Shown piece after piece: positions 26,739 to 34,241 of a stretch of 64,000 nt of DNA. Below the pieces are notes generated by a model. The model saw nothing but the letters and a program-made list of their open reading frames with translations, did no database searches and was not told the origin of the DNA. The DNA comes from Salinibius halmophilus. Lineage in GTDB: Bacteria; Pseudomonadota; Gammaproteobacteria; Pseudomonadales; Natronospirillaceae. Both the position numbers and the translations under genes were made by a program. Numbering within the stretch: position 1 is the stretch's first letter; each line of letters starts with the position of its first letter. Location: positions 1,200 to 65,199 of the forward strand of contig NZ_QPEP01000010.1 in assembly GCF_003577475.1 (NCBI RefSeq), written 5' to 3'.

Positions 26739-28121
26739 ATGTTTAAGAATTTATCCGAGCGCTTGACTCATTCCTTGAAGTCAGTCACTGGTCAAGCAAC
26801 GCTGACCGAGTCGAATATTAAAGATACGCTGCGTGAAGTTCGTATGGCGTTGCTTGAAGCCGACGTTGCCTTGCCGGTAGTGAAAGACTTTGTCGAAGCG
26901 GTGAAAGCTCGTGCGGTGGGTAGCGAAGTCGCCAAAGCACTTAACCCAGGTCAGCAGTTCTTAAAAATTGTGCAAGAAGAACTGATCCACGTAATGGGCG
27001 ACGCCAACGAGTCCCTAGATCTTCGTCAACAGCCGCCAGCCGTGGTCATGATGGCCGGTCTGCAAGGTGCTGGTAAAACGACTTCCGCCGCCAAACTCGC
27101 GAAGTACTTGATTGAGCGCGAAAAGAAAAAGGTAATGGTGGTATCCGCTGACGTTTACCGCCCAGCTGCAATTAAGCAGTTAGAAACGCTAGCGGAACAA
27201 GTTGGTGCAGAGTTTTTCCCAAGCTCGATTGAGCAAAAGCCTATCGATATTGTTAACGCGGCCAAGGCACAGGCCAAAACGGCTTATGTTGATGTATTAA
27301 TCGTCGATACAGCAGGCCGGCTCGCCATTGATCAAGATATGATGGATGAGATTGCTGCATTGAATGCGGCAGTAACACCGGTAGAAACCCTGTTTGTGGT
27401 AGATGCCATGACAGGTCAGGATGCTGCCAATACTGCGAAAGCATTTTCTGATGCGCTGCCATTAACTGGTGTGATCCTAACGAAAGCGGACGGTGATGCA
27501 CGAGGTGGTGCCGCACTGTCGGTGCGTCATATCACTGGCAAGCCGATTAAGTTTATTGGTATGGGTGAGAAGGTGGACGCCCTTGAGCCGTTCCACCCAG
27601 ACCGAATCGCTAGCCGTATTTTGGACATGGGCGATATTTTATCGCTTATTGAAGAAGTTGAGCGCAAGGTAGATAAAGAAAAAGCCGAGAAAATTGCCAA
27701 AAAGCTTAAAAAAGGCGGCAAGGGCTTCGACCTCGAAGATTTTCGTGATCAGCTGCAACAAATGAAAAATATGGGCGGTGTTGGCGGCTTACTCGAAAAA
27801 TTGCCGGGCGCTGGCAATATGGCCCAGCTGCAACAAGCTGGCTTTAACGATAAAATGTTTGTACGCATGGAAGCCATTATTAACTCCATGACTCCGATGG
27901 AGCGCCGATTTCCGGACAAAATTACTGGTTCACGTAAACGCCGTATCGCTGCCGGCTCGGGCACTGATATTCCAGAGGTGAACCGATTGCTGAAGCAGTT
28001 TAAGCAGATGCAAAAGATGATGAAGAAGATGAAGGGCAAGGGCGGTATGGCGAAAATGATGCGCGGCATGCCAGGTGGTTTTCCGCCAGGCGGGTTTGGC
28101 GGTGGCGGCATGCCGTTTTAA
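26739..28121 (+). CDS. ffh: Signal recognition particle protein Ffh
   Basis: Ffh is the SRP GTPase that binds 4.5S RNA and signal sequences during co-translational targeting. The start at 26739 gives the standard N-terminus MFKNLSERLTHSLKSVTGQA; upstream in-frame ATG codons give no family match. The 460 residues show the N domain, the G domain (GLQGAGKTTSAAKLAKYL, VDTAGRLAIDQDMM, LTKADGDARGGAALS) and a Met-rich M domain (DFRDQLQQMKNMGG, SRKRRIAAGSG, KQMQKMMKKMKGKGGM, then Gly/Phe/Pro-rich end). The rpsP-rimM-trmD genes that often follow ffh are not here; a terminator follows. Confidence 0.97.
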   Translation: MFKNLSERLTHSLKSVTGQATLTESNIKDTLREVRMALLEADVALPVVKDFVEAVKARAVGSEVAKALNPGQQFLKIVQEELIHVMGDANESLDLRQQPPAVVMMAGLQGAGKTTSAAKLAKYLIEREKKKVMVVSADVYRPAAIKQLETLAEQVGAEFFPSSIEQKPIDIVNAAKAQAKTAYVDVLIVDTAGRLAIDQDMMDEIAALNAAVTPVETLFVVDAMTGQDAANTAKAFSDALPLTGVILTKADGDARGGAALSVRHITGKPIKFIGMGEKVDALEPFHPDRIASRILDMGDILSLIEEVERKVDKEKAEKIAKKLKKGGKGFDLEDFRDQLQQMKNMGGVGGLLEKLPGAGNMAQLQQAGFNDKMFVRMEAIINSMTPMERRFPDKITGSRKRRIAAGSGTDIPEVNRLLKQFKQMQKMMKKMKGKGGMAKMMRGMPGGFPPGGFGGGGMPF

Positions 28122-28140
28122 TTTCTTAGGCCGCATTAAA

Positions 28141-28170
28141 AGCCCTGCAGCGAACCTGCGGGGCTTTTTT
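28141..28170. terminator. Intrinsic terminator after ffh
   Basis: A 10-bp stem (AGCCCTGCAG / CTGCGGGGCT, one T-G pair) with loop CGAAC is followed by six T's. On the minus strand it is followed by TTTTAAT, so it may also end the convergent DUF2069-like transcript, whose stop codon overlaps the T-run. Confidence 0.88.
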
Positions 28171-28546
28171 ATACGGTCGGATTACTCTTTTGTGCTCGAA
28201 TCGCTGCAATCGTAAAGGCGTATTGCAGCAAACATACAACACTTAAAGCAATGCCAGCTAGCATCACTGGACCAGCGGCGGTCACTACTAATACATAAAA
28301 AACAAAATAGATGGGTGCGACGAACAAAAACCACTGCATGGCTTTAACGTTCGCTTGCCAGAAAGCCGGCAAGAATCCGAGCAGTGCGGCACTGAAAATT
28401 GTTGCCCAAAACAACCCTGCAAGTATCCATTCGATCACTCGTCCTTCTTGGACTGGCGGAGAAAAAATAAAAACTGCAGCCAATATAATCAACACCTGCA
28501 GTAAGATAAATTGGGCAGCTAAACGATGGTAAATACCTTGCTTCAT
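28169..28546 (-). CDS. Small inner-membrane protein, DUF2069-like
   Basis: This 125-residue protein has four predicted membrane helices at about residues 10-30, 39-60, 68-88 and 95-117, with a short basic tail. Its size and place after an arsC-like reductase match the DUF2069 membrane family found with arsC/wrbA in gammaproteobacteria, but I am not certain of the family from sequence alone. Its start overlaps the arsC-like stop by 4 bases (ATGA). Function unknown. Confidence 0.7.
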   Translation of the reverse strand: MKQGIYHRLAAQFILLQVLIILAAVFIFSPPVQEGRVIEWILAGLFWATIFSAALLGFLPAFWQANVKAMQWFLFVAPIYFVFYVLVVTAAGPVMLAGIALSVVCLLQYAFTIAAIRAQKSNPTV

Positions 28547-28884
28547 GGCAGAATGTCCAAAACATTTTCAGGTGGGCGGCCAATGCGAGCCTGGGTGCTG
28601 GTTTCAACGATCGGACGCTCCATGGCCTTGGGGTGCTCGGCGAGGAATGCCAATAAATCGTCTGGCTCGCTTGCAAGGGTTAAACCCGAGGCGACAAACT
28701 CAGCTTCTTTTGGGCGAATCATCGCACTAACGCCTAGATCTAATTTTTCTGCAACGCGCTTTAGTTCTTCCAGTGTCAGAGGTGTGTCGAGATACTTAAT
28801 CACCTTTGGTTGGTGATGTTCGATCAACGCCAGCGTTTGGCGCGACTTGCTGCACCTAGGGTTGTGATAAATATTAATGCTCAT
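28543..28884 (-). CDS. ArsC-family reductase (YfgD/glutaredoxin-dependent type)
   Basis: The product is 113 residues from the ATG at 28884, which gives the canonical N-terminus MSINIYHNPRCSKSRQTLAL; the cysteine in NPRCSKSR is the active-site thiol. The following blocks VIKYLDTPLTLEEL, AMIRPKEAEF, LLAFLAEHPKAMERPIVET and ARIGRPPENVL are typical of ArsC-like proteins of the YfgD branch, which may or may not reduce arsenate. No arsenic efflux or ArsR gene is nearby, so a general thiol-reductase role is at least as likely. It overlaps both neighbours. Confidence 0.88.
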   Translation of the reverse strand: MSINIYHNPRCSKSRQTLALIEHHQPKVIKYLDTPLTLEELKRVAEKLDLGVSAMIRPKEAEFVASGLTLASEPDDLLAFLAEHPKAMERPIVETSTQARIGRPPENVLDILP

Positions 28885-29221
28885 AGGTCTGCCAGTATTG
28901 TTGCAATTTTTCTCGTTGTGATAGGTGCCAAAGTTCGGCATGCGGCCCATCGTCGGGTCCTTCATATAACCCTAAAGTACGGGCTTTTTGAAAGAACCCT
29001 GCTCGTGGTATATTGCCGGCGCGCTGAACCACTACCGCAGAAAGTAGTGGTTCATTGGCGACCGCATCTTGCTCCATAATGGCTTCGAGCGCCTGCGCGA
29101 CTTGTCCAATCGTGCGAGGCGGCGATAGCTGTAGGCGCTGTGCGAGTTCGGCATATGTTGTGGTTTCGCTGCGCTGGGCATGTGCCACAAGCATGCGACG
29201 TAAACGGCTAATTTCTATCAT
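28874..29221 (-). CDS. Conserved hypothetical protein (helical, HTH-like N-terminus)
   Basis: The start at 29221 gives 115 residues beginning MIEISRLRRMLVAHAQ. The N-terminal half looks like a small winged-helix or HTH fold (TTTYAELAQRLQLSPPRTIG), followed by LEAIMEQDAVANEPLLSAVV and a conserved-looking GNIPRAGFFQKARTLGLYEG. I recall similar unnamed proteins in alphaproteobacteria with a PAPGFF motif at this place, but no assigned function. The first part recalls the DNA-binding part of MGMT-like proteins without the PCHR site. It is the first gene of the arsC-like operon, overlaps it by 11 bases and is divergent from cmoM. Confidence 0.7.
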   Translation of the reverse strand: MIEISRLRRMLVAHAQRSETTTYAELAQRLQLSPPRTIGQVAQALEAIMEQDAVANEPLLSAVVVQRAGNIPRAGFFQKARTLGLYEGPDDGPHAELWHLSQREKLQQYWQTYEH

Positions 29222-29262
29222 GCGGCAAATAATGAACCCTTTATTTGAGGTGTCAACAGTCA

Positions 29263-29997
29263 GTGCAAGATGATGTTTTCTTCGATCAGTTAGCTGATCG
29301 GTTTTCAGACAAAATATATGGCAGCACCAAGGGGCGTTTGCGCTTGGCAGTTCAGCAAGATGCAATCTCTCAGCTACCAAGCTTTTCTAGCCAGGCTTGG
29401 CGTGTGCTAGAAATTGGTGGCGGGCTTGGGCATTTGTCGGAGTGGTTAGCACAGAATGGTCATCAAGTTCTTATGACCGAACCCTCCGAGAAAATGGTTG
29501 CGGCTGCTAAGCAACGTTTGCAATTAACCAGTGTTGATGTTCAGCAGGCAAGTTATCAATCGCTGTCTGTCGAACAGCATGGCCAATTTGAAATGGTAAC
29601 GGTTTGCGCTGTGCTTGAGTGGCTAGCCGACCCGCAGGCTGCCTTAAAACGAGCTTATGAGCTCACTGCGCCAGGTGGTTACCTGGTGGTGATGGCATAT
29701 AATCGCGATGCGCAGCGCATGACACGGTTTCTGAATGGCACCGGGGTGCAATCCTTATTGGATCGCCCAGGCAATGGCCGCTGCATGATGCCGACTACAT
29801 TATTTAGCGCAAGTGACTTGCGTGGGTGGCTCGAGGCGCTTGGTGGTAATGTGATTGATTGGCGCGGTATTCGTTGTATCAATGACTGGATTCCAGATTT
29901 GCCATTTGAAGAGATACTGCAAATCGAAACGGCCATCAATCAAGAAGAACCTTGGCGCTCATTAGCAAGATATCAGCACATTATCGTGCGTAAGTAG
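29263..29997 (+). CDS. cmoM: tRNA 5-carboxymethoxyuridine methyltransferase CmoM
   Basis: CmoM methylates cmo5U34 to its methyl ester in certain tRNAs. The GTG start at 29263 is preferred: GAGGTG lies 10 bases upstream, and the protein then begins MQDDVFFDQLADRFSDKIYG, like E. coli CmoM (SmtA). The 244 residues contain TKGRLRLAV, the SAM motif VLEIGGGLGHLSEWLAQNGH, EWLADPQAALKRAYELTAPG and the C-terminal WRSLARYQHIIVRK typical of the family. It is divergent from the hypothetical/arsC-like operon and converges on the PAS-GGDEF-like gene. Confidence 0.9.
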   Translation: MQDDVFFDQLADRFSDKIYGSTKGRLRLAVQQDAISQLPSFSSQAWRVLEIGGGLGHLSEWLAQNGHQVLMTEPSEKMVAAAKQRLQLTSVDVQQASYQSLSVEQHGQFEMVTVCAVLEWLADPQAALKRAYELTAPGGYLVVMAYNRDAQRMTRFLNGTGVQSLLDRPGNGRCMMPTTLFSASDLRGWLEALGGNVIDWRGIRCINDWIPDLPFEEILQIETAINQEEPWRSLARYQHIIVRK

Positions 29998-30008
29998 AGA
30001 TCACTACC

Positions 30009-30902
30009 TTATCGCCACTGCTCGTGCAGGGTAGGCCACCACTCGTAAGCGCTCTGGTCTGTTGGCACGCTATGCAGCTTGGCTTTCAGCTGAACACCAA
30101 AGGAGGTGGTAGGGTAGTTTTTAATTGTGCCTGCAACGCGCTGAGCAAATACCTTGCTTTTTTCCTTGTCGGTGGAAACTAATATCGCGGCCAACTCATC
30201 TACATCAGGTCTGGCCATGATATCTGTTGTGCGCAGGCCCTGCTTTAGCGCGGTGGCAATGTCTTGCATATAAGCGGCCCAGGCATCTGTACCATGTTCT
30301 TCGATGATTTCTTGCGCATTGGTAAATTTGAAGTGAGCAACAGTGAGCGGCAAATCACTGCGTTGGGCGCGCTGGCGCTCCACTTCAAGAATGTCTTGAA
30401 AACTTGCTGGGTCGTGAAAGAGTGTGTCGTTATCCAGGGTGCCCATTAATTCAAGTTGAGATTTGGCATCTTCTAGTTCATGGCGCGCTGCAGCCGCCTG
30501 GGTTGCATCATAAATAACCAGTGCTACTTGCGTGATATCGCCACGGATGTCACTAAGTGGTATGAACGTAGCGTTCTGATACATAAATTCGGTTTGGCCA
30601 GTAATGGGGCGCTTATTGCGGAAAAACAACACGTAAGGGCGTTGCTCCCAGGTAACAAAGGCCTGAATTTTAAGCACACAGGTTTGTTTGATTTTTCTCT
30701 CAAACCACGGCTTGTCTATTTTGGGGAATAAGTCGTAAATCGACTTGCCGATCGCATCCTCGGCTGGAAAGCCACTGTTGTGAGACATAAACCCGTTCCA
30801 CAACTTTACTGTGCCATCCAGTTCGAGAATCGTAATGCCCACATCGATGGCGTGCAGCACGTCTAGCAATGGATGAAAATCTGCAAGGGCTGATTCGCTC
30901 AT
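30009..30902 (-). CDS. PAS domain protein with degenerate GGDEF domain
   Basis: The 297-residue protein has an N-terminal PAS domain (residues about 10-135: IDVGITILELDGTVKLWNGF, YDLFPKIDKPWF), a short linker (ARHELEDAKSQLELMG) and a C-terminal region shaped like a GGDEF domain (DPASFQDILEVERQRAQRSD, LTVAHFKF, DAWAAYMQDIATALKQGLRTTD). The signature loop reads MARPDVDELAAIL instead of GGDEF, so diguanylate cyclase activity is not expected; it may bind a ligand or partner. It is the last gene of a receiver-CheC-PAS operon, 8 bases after the CheC-like gene. Confidence 0.8.
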   Translation of the reverse strand: MSESALADFHPLLDVLHAIDVGITILELDGTVKLWNGFMSHNSGFPAEDAIGKSIYDLFPKIDKPWFERKIKQTCVLKIQAFVTWEQRPYVLFFRNKRPITGQTEFMYQNATFIPLSDIRGDITQVALVIYDATQAAAARHELEDAKSQLELMGTLDNDTLFHDPASFQDILEVERQRAQRSDLPLTVAHFKFTNAQEIIEEHGTDAWAAYMQDIATALKQGLRTTDIMARPDVDELAAILVSTDKEKSKVFAQRVAGTIKNYPTTSFGVQLKAKLHSVPTDQSAYEWWPTLHEQWR

Positions 30903-30910
30903 CTTAATTC

Positions 30911-31528
30911 CTACTCTTCTAACAAAAAGTTGATTTTGTTGTTCAAAATCTCGATAGACTCTGAGGTAAACAACAATAGCAGCTCAAACGTTGACTCTTT
31001 ATTCTCTAAACGATAGGTCACCTCGATGGCCAGTGCTTGCTCCCAAGGAATAGCAGGCTGATCAAATAGACCATCTACTTTGCGATGCTGACCCAGCACC
31101 TCCGGCAGAGACTGAGCGAACTCTACATCTATTTGCTCAGCAAAGCCTTTAAGGCAAGCACCAATTAGAACGTTCGCGGTATCCATCAGTAGCTCAAGCT
31201 CATTACCACGACTGCCCGTTGACTCGCTGCCGAGTAGATGGGCTAAATCTGGGAAGGTTGCATCGGTTAACAACAGCAGGGCTTCGCCGGATATACGGTC
31301 ACCTGAAAAACCTTGGCAGACAGCAGACACACGGTCGTTTTTGTCGAGTGCTGCCAGTGTCATGGCAAGTTCGGTGCGCGCCAATAGATTAACTTTCGGC
31401 ACGGGTAGGATAATGTAGGTATCAAGCAGACGAGCAAGCAGGTCGGCGGCTCGTCCCATGGCGACGTTTACCAACTCTTGGTATATATCTCGGTACTCTT
31501 CGTTCAGATCAAGTGCCTGTGATGTCAT
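30911..31528 (-). CDS. CheC-like CheY-P phosphatase
   Basis: This 205-residue protein matches the CheC/CheX/FliY phosphatase fold. The first active helix has QELVNVAMGRAADLLARLL (Glu18, Asn21, the ExxN pair). The second has LLMDTANVLIGACLKGFAEQ, with Asp116 replacing Glu and Asn119 kept, so at least one full site is present. The expected substrate is the receiver encoded just upstream, whose stop it overlaps by 4 bases. No cheD or other che gene is nearby. A YjbQ- or FliN-type alternative is unlikely, as no C-terminal FliN domain exists. Confidence 0.82.
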   Translation of the reverse strand: MTSQALDLNEEYRDIYQELVNVAMGRAADLLARLLDTYIILPVPKVNLLARTELAMTLAALDKNDRVSAVCQGFSGDRISGEALLLLTDATFPDLAHLLGSESTGSRGNELELLMDTANVLIGACLKGFAEQIDVEFAQSLPEVLGQHRKVDGLFDQPAIPWEQALAIEVTYRLENKESTFELLLLFTSESIEILNNKINFLLEE

Positions 31529-31905
31529 ATCTCACCTTCTTGCACTATGCCGTAAGTCACTAGTGTTTCCTTGGCTTTTTCTGAAGTGATTGGCTTGCGA
31601 ATAAACTCCATAGCCCCCAGCTTTTTTACCCGCTGCATGGCTTCCGGCTGAATATCACCGGAAACAACGATTACCATGGTTGGTAAGTCTTCGCTGTGAA
31701 TGATGCTCAATGTTTCATAACCATCCATGACTGGCATGGTTAGATCCAAGAATGTGACTTCGGCCTTGCCAGCACGAATGATTTCTAGCGCTTCTTCACC
31801 ATTGCTAGCTTGGCTGACTTCTACGTCCCATGATTTAGGTAGGGCTCGTATCATTTGTTTGCGGGCGAAGGCTGAGTCGTCGCAAATTAAAATCGGGGTT
31901 GGCAT
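31525..31905 (-). CDS. Single-domain response regulator (CheY-like)
   Basis: The protein is 126 residues and consists only of a receiver domain. The acidic pair is Asp9/Asp10 (ICDDSAFARKQM), the phosphorylation site Asp54 (VTFLDLTMPVMDGYE), the switch residue Ser82 (VVSGDIQPEAM) and Lys104 (FIRKPITSEK); all key residues are present. There is no output domain, so it must act through a partner, probably the CheC-like and PAS proteins in the same operon. The cognate kinase is not in the immediate operon. Confidence 0.9.
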   Translation of the reverse strand: MPTPILICDDSAFARKQMIRALPKSWDVEVSQASNGEEALEIIRAGKAEVTFLDLTMPVMDGYETLSIIHSEDLPTMVIVVSGDIQPEAMQRVKKLGAMEFIRKPITSEKAKETLVTYGIVQEGEI

Positions 31906-32010
31906 GCTGAACTTATCCTCAACTCGATGCTACTAAGTCAAGACAATAGCAGGCATTTTGGCAAGTTTTTAGTGATGTGTGTCAGCGCGCTTTTAGGCGA
32001 AATATGCAAC

Positions 32011-32039
32011 TTGAGCAGGGCAGGTGAAACCCATACAAT
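32011..32039 (+). promoter_or_regulatory. Sigma-70 promoter for mqo
   Basis: TTGAGC (32011-32016) and TACAAT (32034-32039) are exactly 17 bases apart, about 30 bases before the mqo ATG. AAAGGG at 32054-32059 may serve as the ribosome site. The spacing and match make this one of the better promoters in the window. Confidence 0.65.
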
Positions 32040-32071
32040 TAGTGCTAAATAACAAAGGGTGAATCCTCGAG

Positions 32072-33550
32072 ATGACAACCGAAAAAGTAGATGTATTGCT
32101 GGTTGGCGCTGGCGTAATGAGCACAACGTTAGCGATGTTGCTGAAATCGCTAGACCAATCCTTATCTATTGCGATCGTAGAAGCATTAGATGCTGAGGCT
32201 AAAGAGAGTACAGATGGCCTCAATAACGCTGGTACAGGCCATGCTGCCTATTGCGAATTGAACTATACCCCTAAGCAAGCAGACGGTTCGATCAATACCA
32301 GTAAAGCGTTTACCATCAACGAGCAGTTTGAAGTATCACTGCAGTTCTGGTCATACTTAGTCAAGGCTGGGGTAATTTCGAACCCAGACGACTTTATTCG
32401 AGCAACGCCACATATGAGTTTCGTATGGGGGGAAGACAATGTGGCGTTTTTGAAAAAACGTCACGAGTTGCTCAGTGCACATCATTTCTTCTCGGATATG
32501 CAATACAGTGAAGATCGTGCAACCTTAAATGAATGGATGCCCTTGGTGATGTCTGGGCGTGATGCCAACACACCTGTAGCGGCAACTCGAGTGCCATACG
32601 GTTCGGATGTTGATTTTGGTGCTTTGACCCGCTTAATGATGGCACATTTAAAAGAAAATGGTTTGTCTCTGCACACGCGCCATAAGGTGGCGAATCTTCG
32701 CCAGGCGAATGATGGGCGCTGGCAGGTGAGCTGTAAAAGCGAAGAGACTGGCGCCATTAAACAGTTCGATGCCGGTTTCGTGTTTTTGGGTGCCGGTGGT
32801 GCCTCGTTGCAGCTATTACAAAAATCAGGCATCAAAGAAAGCGTTGGTTACGGTGGCTTCCCAGTGAGTGGTCAGTGGTTAATCTGTCGCAAGCCTGAGA
32901 TTGTTGAGCAACACCACGCCAAAGTATACGGTAAAGCCCCGATCGGTGCGCCACCTATGTCAGTGCCACACCTAGATACCCGCGTAATCGAAGGCAAAAA
33001 GGCGCTGCTATTCGGCCCTTATGCTGGTTTCACAACTAAGTTCTTAAAGCAGGGGTCTCTGCTTGATTTGCCATTTTCGGTCAAGCCGAACAACCTCACC
33101 TCTATGCTTACGGCGGGGTTGTCCAATGTGCCACTTACTAAGTATTTAATCAGCGAAGTCATGCAGTCGCATGAGTCGCGTGTTGAGGCATTGCGCAACT
33201 TCTATCCAGATGTAAAAGCTGAAGACTGGGAGCTTGGTGTCGCTGGTCAGCGCGTGCAAATCATCAAACGCGACCCATCCACCGGCAAAGGTAAGCTAGA
33301 GTTTGGTACCGAAGTCATCACTAGCAGTGACGGCTCGCTGGCCTGTTTGTTAGGGGCGAGTCCAGGGGCGTCAACGTCGGTCAATACCATGGTAGGAATC
33401 GTGGAAACCTGCTTCCCAGAGCGCGTGGCAAGCGAGTGGCAGGCGAAGTTGAAAGAAATGTTCCCAAGTTATGGTGAGAAGCTAGTCGACAATGCTGAGT
33501 TAGCCAAGACCGTTCGTGATCAAGTTCTGCAAGTATTAAAGCTTGTTTAA
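32072..33550 (+). CDS. mqo: Malate:quinone oxidoreductase
   Basis: Mqo is a peripheral membrane FAD enzyme that oxidises malate to oxaloacetate and reduces quinone, replacing or backing up NAD-dependent malate dehydrogenase. The 492-residue length fits. Visible blocks are the FAD motif VLLVGAGVMSTTLAMLLKSL, NNAGTGHAAYCELNYTP, INEQFEVSLQFWSYLV, GYGGFPVSGQWLICRKPE, HAKVYGKAPIGAPPMSVPHL and the C-terminal LGASPGASTSVNTMV. It sits alone between its own promoter and a terminator and would feed electrons to the same quinone pool as Nqr. Confidence 0.96.
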   Translation: MTTEKVDVLLVGAGVMSTTLAMLLKSLDQSLSIAIVEALDAEAKESTDGLNNAGTGHAAYCELNYTPKQADGSINTSKAFTINEQFEVSLQFWSYLVKAGVISNPDDFIRATPHMSFVWGEDNVAFLKKRHELLSAHHFFSDMQYSEDRATLNEWMPLVMSGRDANTPVAATRVPYGSDVDFGALTRLMMAHLKENGLSLHTRHKVANLRQANDGRWQVSCKSEETGAIKQFDAGFVFLGAGGASLQLLQKSGIKESVGYGGFPVSGQWLICRKPEIVEQHHAKVYGKAPIGAPPMSVPHLDTRVIEGKKALLFGPYAGFTTKFLKQGSLLDLPFSVKPNNLTSMLTAGLSNVPLTKYLISEVMQSHESRVEALRNFYPDVKAEDWELGVAGQRVQIIKRDPSTGKGKLEFGTEVITSSDGSLACLLGASPGASTSVNTMVGIVETCFPERVASEWQAKLKEMFPSYGEKLVDNAELAKTVRDQVLQVLKLV

Positions 33551-33558
33551 CGATAAAC

Positions 33559-33581
33559 GGGCACCTTACGGTGCCCATTTT
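33559..33581. terminator. Terminator between mqo and queE
   Basis: A perfect 7-bp stem (GGGCACC / GGTGCCC) with loop TTAC is followed by ATTTT on the plus strand and GTTTATC on the minus strand. It lies between the convergent mqo and queE genes and probably serves both, best for mqo. Confidence 0.85.
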
Positions 33582-33589
33582 CTATTCTG

Positions 33590-34240
33590 CTAGTCAATGC
33601 CTACCACTTTGTGTGTTTGTAACGTCAAGCGCCACTCTGAGTGTTGCAAACAATAATTAATCGCCTGTTGCGTGTGCTCATTTCGTGCCGGATAAATACT
33701 GTCGGCGTCGTAAGGGTTCAACGGCGATAGGTAGCGAACCTTGGCTGATATGTGCGCAAAGCGCTCTGGTGGGGCGCTGGGTTGCGGAAATACCAGCTTC
33801 AGTTCATCACAAGCTTTTAACACCACGTCTGAGGCACCTTTCGGACTCAAGCAAACCCAATCGATACCCTTTGGAAGTGCTTTCGTACCATTGGTTTCAA
33901 TCGCAATGAAATAGCCATGTGCATGTAGCGTTTCGATTAATGGTGAATCAACCTGCAAAGCTGGCTCGCCGCCGGTTAATACGACAAATCTGTCCTGAGT
34001 CTGGCCTTGCCAGAGCTGATTTAGGTGAGACACTAGGGCATGTGCATCAGCAAACTTGCCACCATTTTGGCCATCGGTGCCAATAAAGTCTGTATCACAA
34101 AATGTGCAGATGGCATCGGTTCGGCTAGCCGCTTTGCCGTTCCATAAGTTACAGCCGGTAAAACGACAAAATACGGCTGGGCGCCCTGCTTGAGCGCCTT
34201 CGCCCTGCAGGGTATAGAATGCTTCTTTTACTGAGTACAT
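33590..34240 (-). CDS. queE: 7-carboxy-7-deazaguanine synthase QueE
   Basis: QueE is the radical SAM enzyme that makes the 7-deazaguanine core on the path to queuosine. In the 216-residue protein the iron-sulfur cysteines follow the CX14CX2C spacing seen in many proteobacterial QueE (first Cys in TGCNLWNG, last two in CTFCDTDF). FVVLTGGEPALQVDSPLIE and IAIETNGTKALPKGIDWVCL are family blocks, and the N-terminus VKEAFYTLQGEGAQAGRPAV is diagnostic. It starts 1 base after the stop of the GGDEF-EAL gene, so the two are probably on one transcript. queC and queD are not in the window. Confidence 0.94.
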   Translation of the reverse strand: MYSVKEAFYTLQGEGAQAGRPAVFCRFTGCNLWNGKAASRTDAICTFCDTDFIGTDGQNGGKFADAHALVSHLNQLWQGQTQDRFVVLTGGEPALQVDSPLIETLHAHGYFIAIETNGTKALPKGIDWVCLSPKGASDVVLKACDELKLVFPQPSAPPERFAHISAKVRYLSPLNPYDADSIYPARNEHTQQAINYCLQHSEWRLTLQTHKVVGID

Positions 34241-34241
34241 A

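Noticed and set aside
28543-28884. Arsenic resistance operon
   Set aside because: Only an ArsC-like (YfgD-type) protein is present, with no arsR, arsB or acr3 gene nearby.
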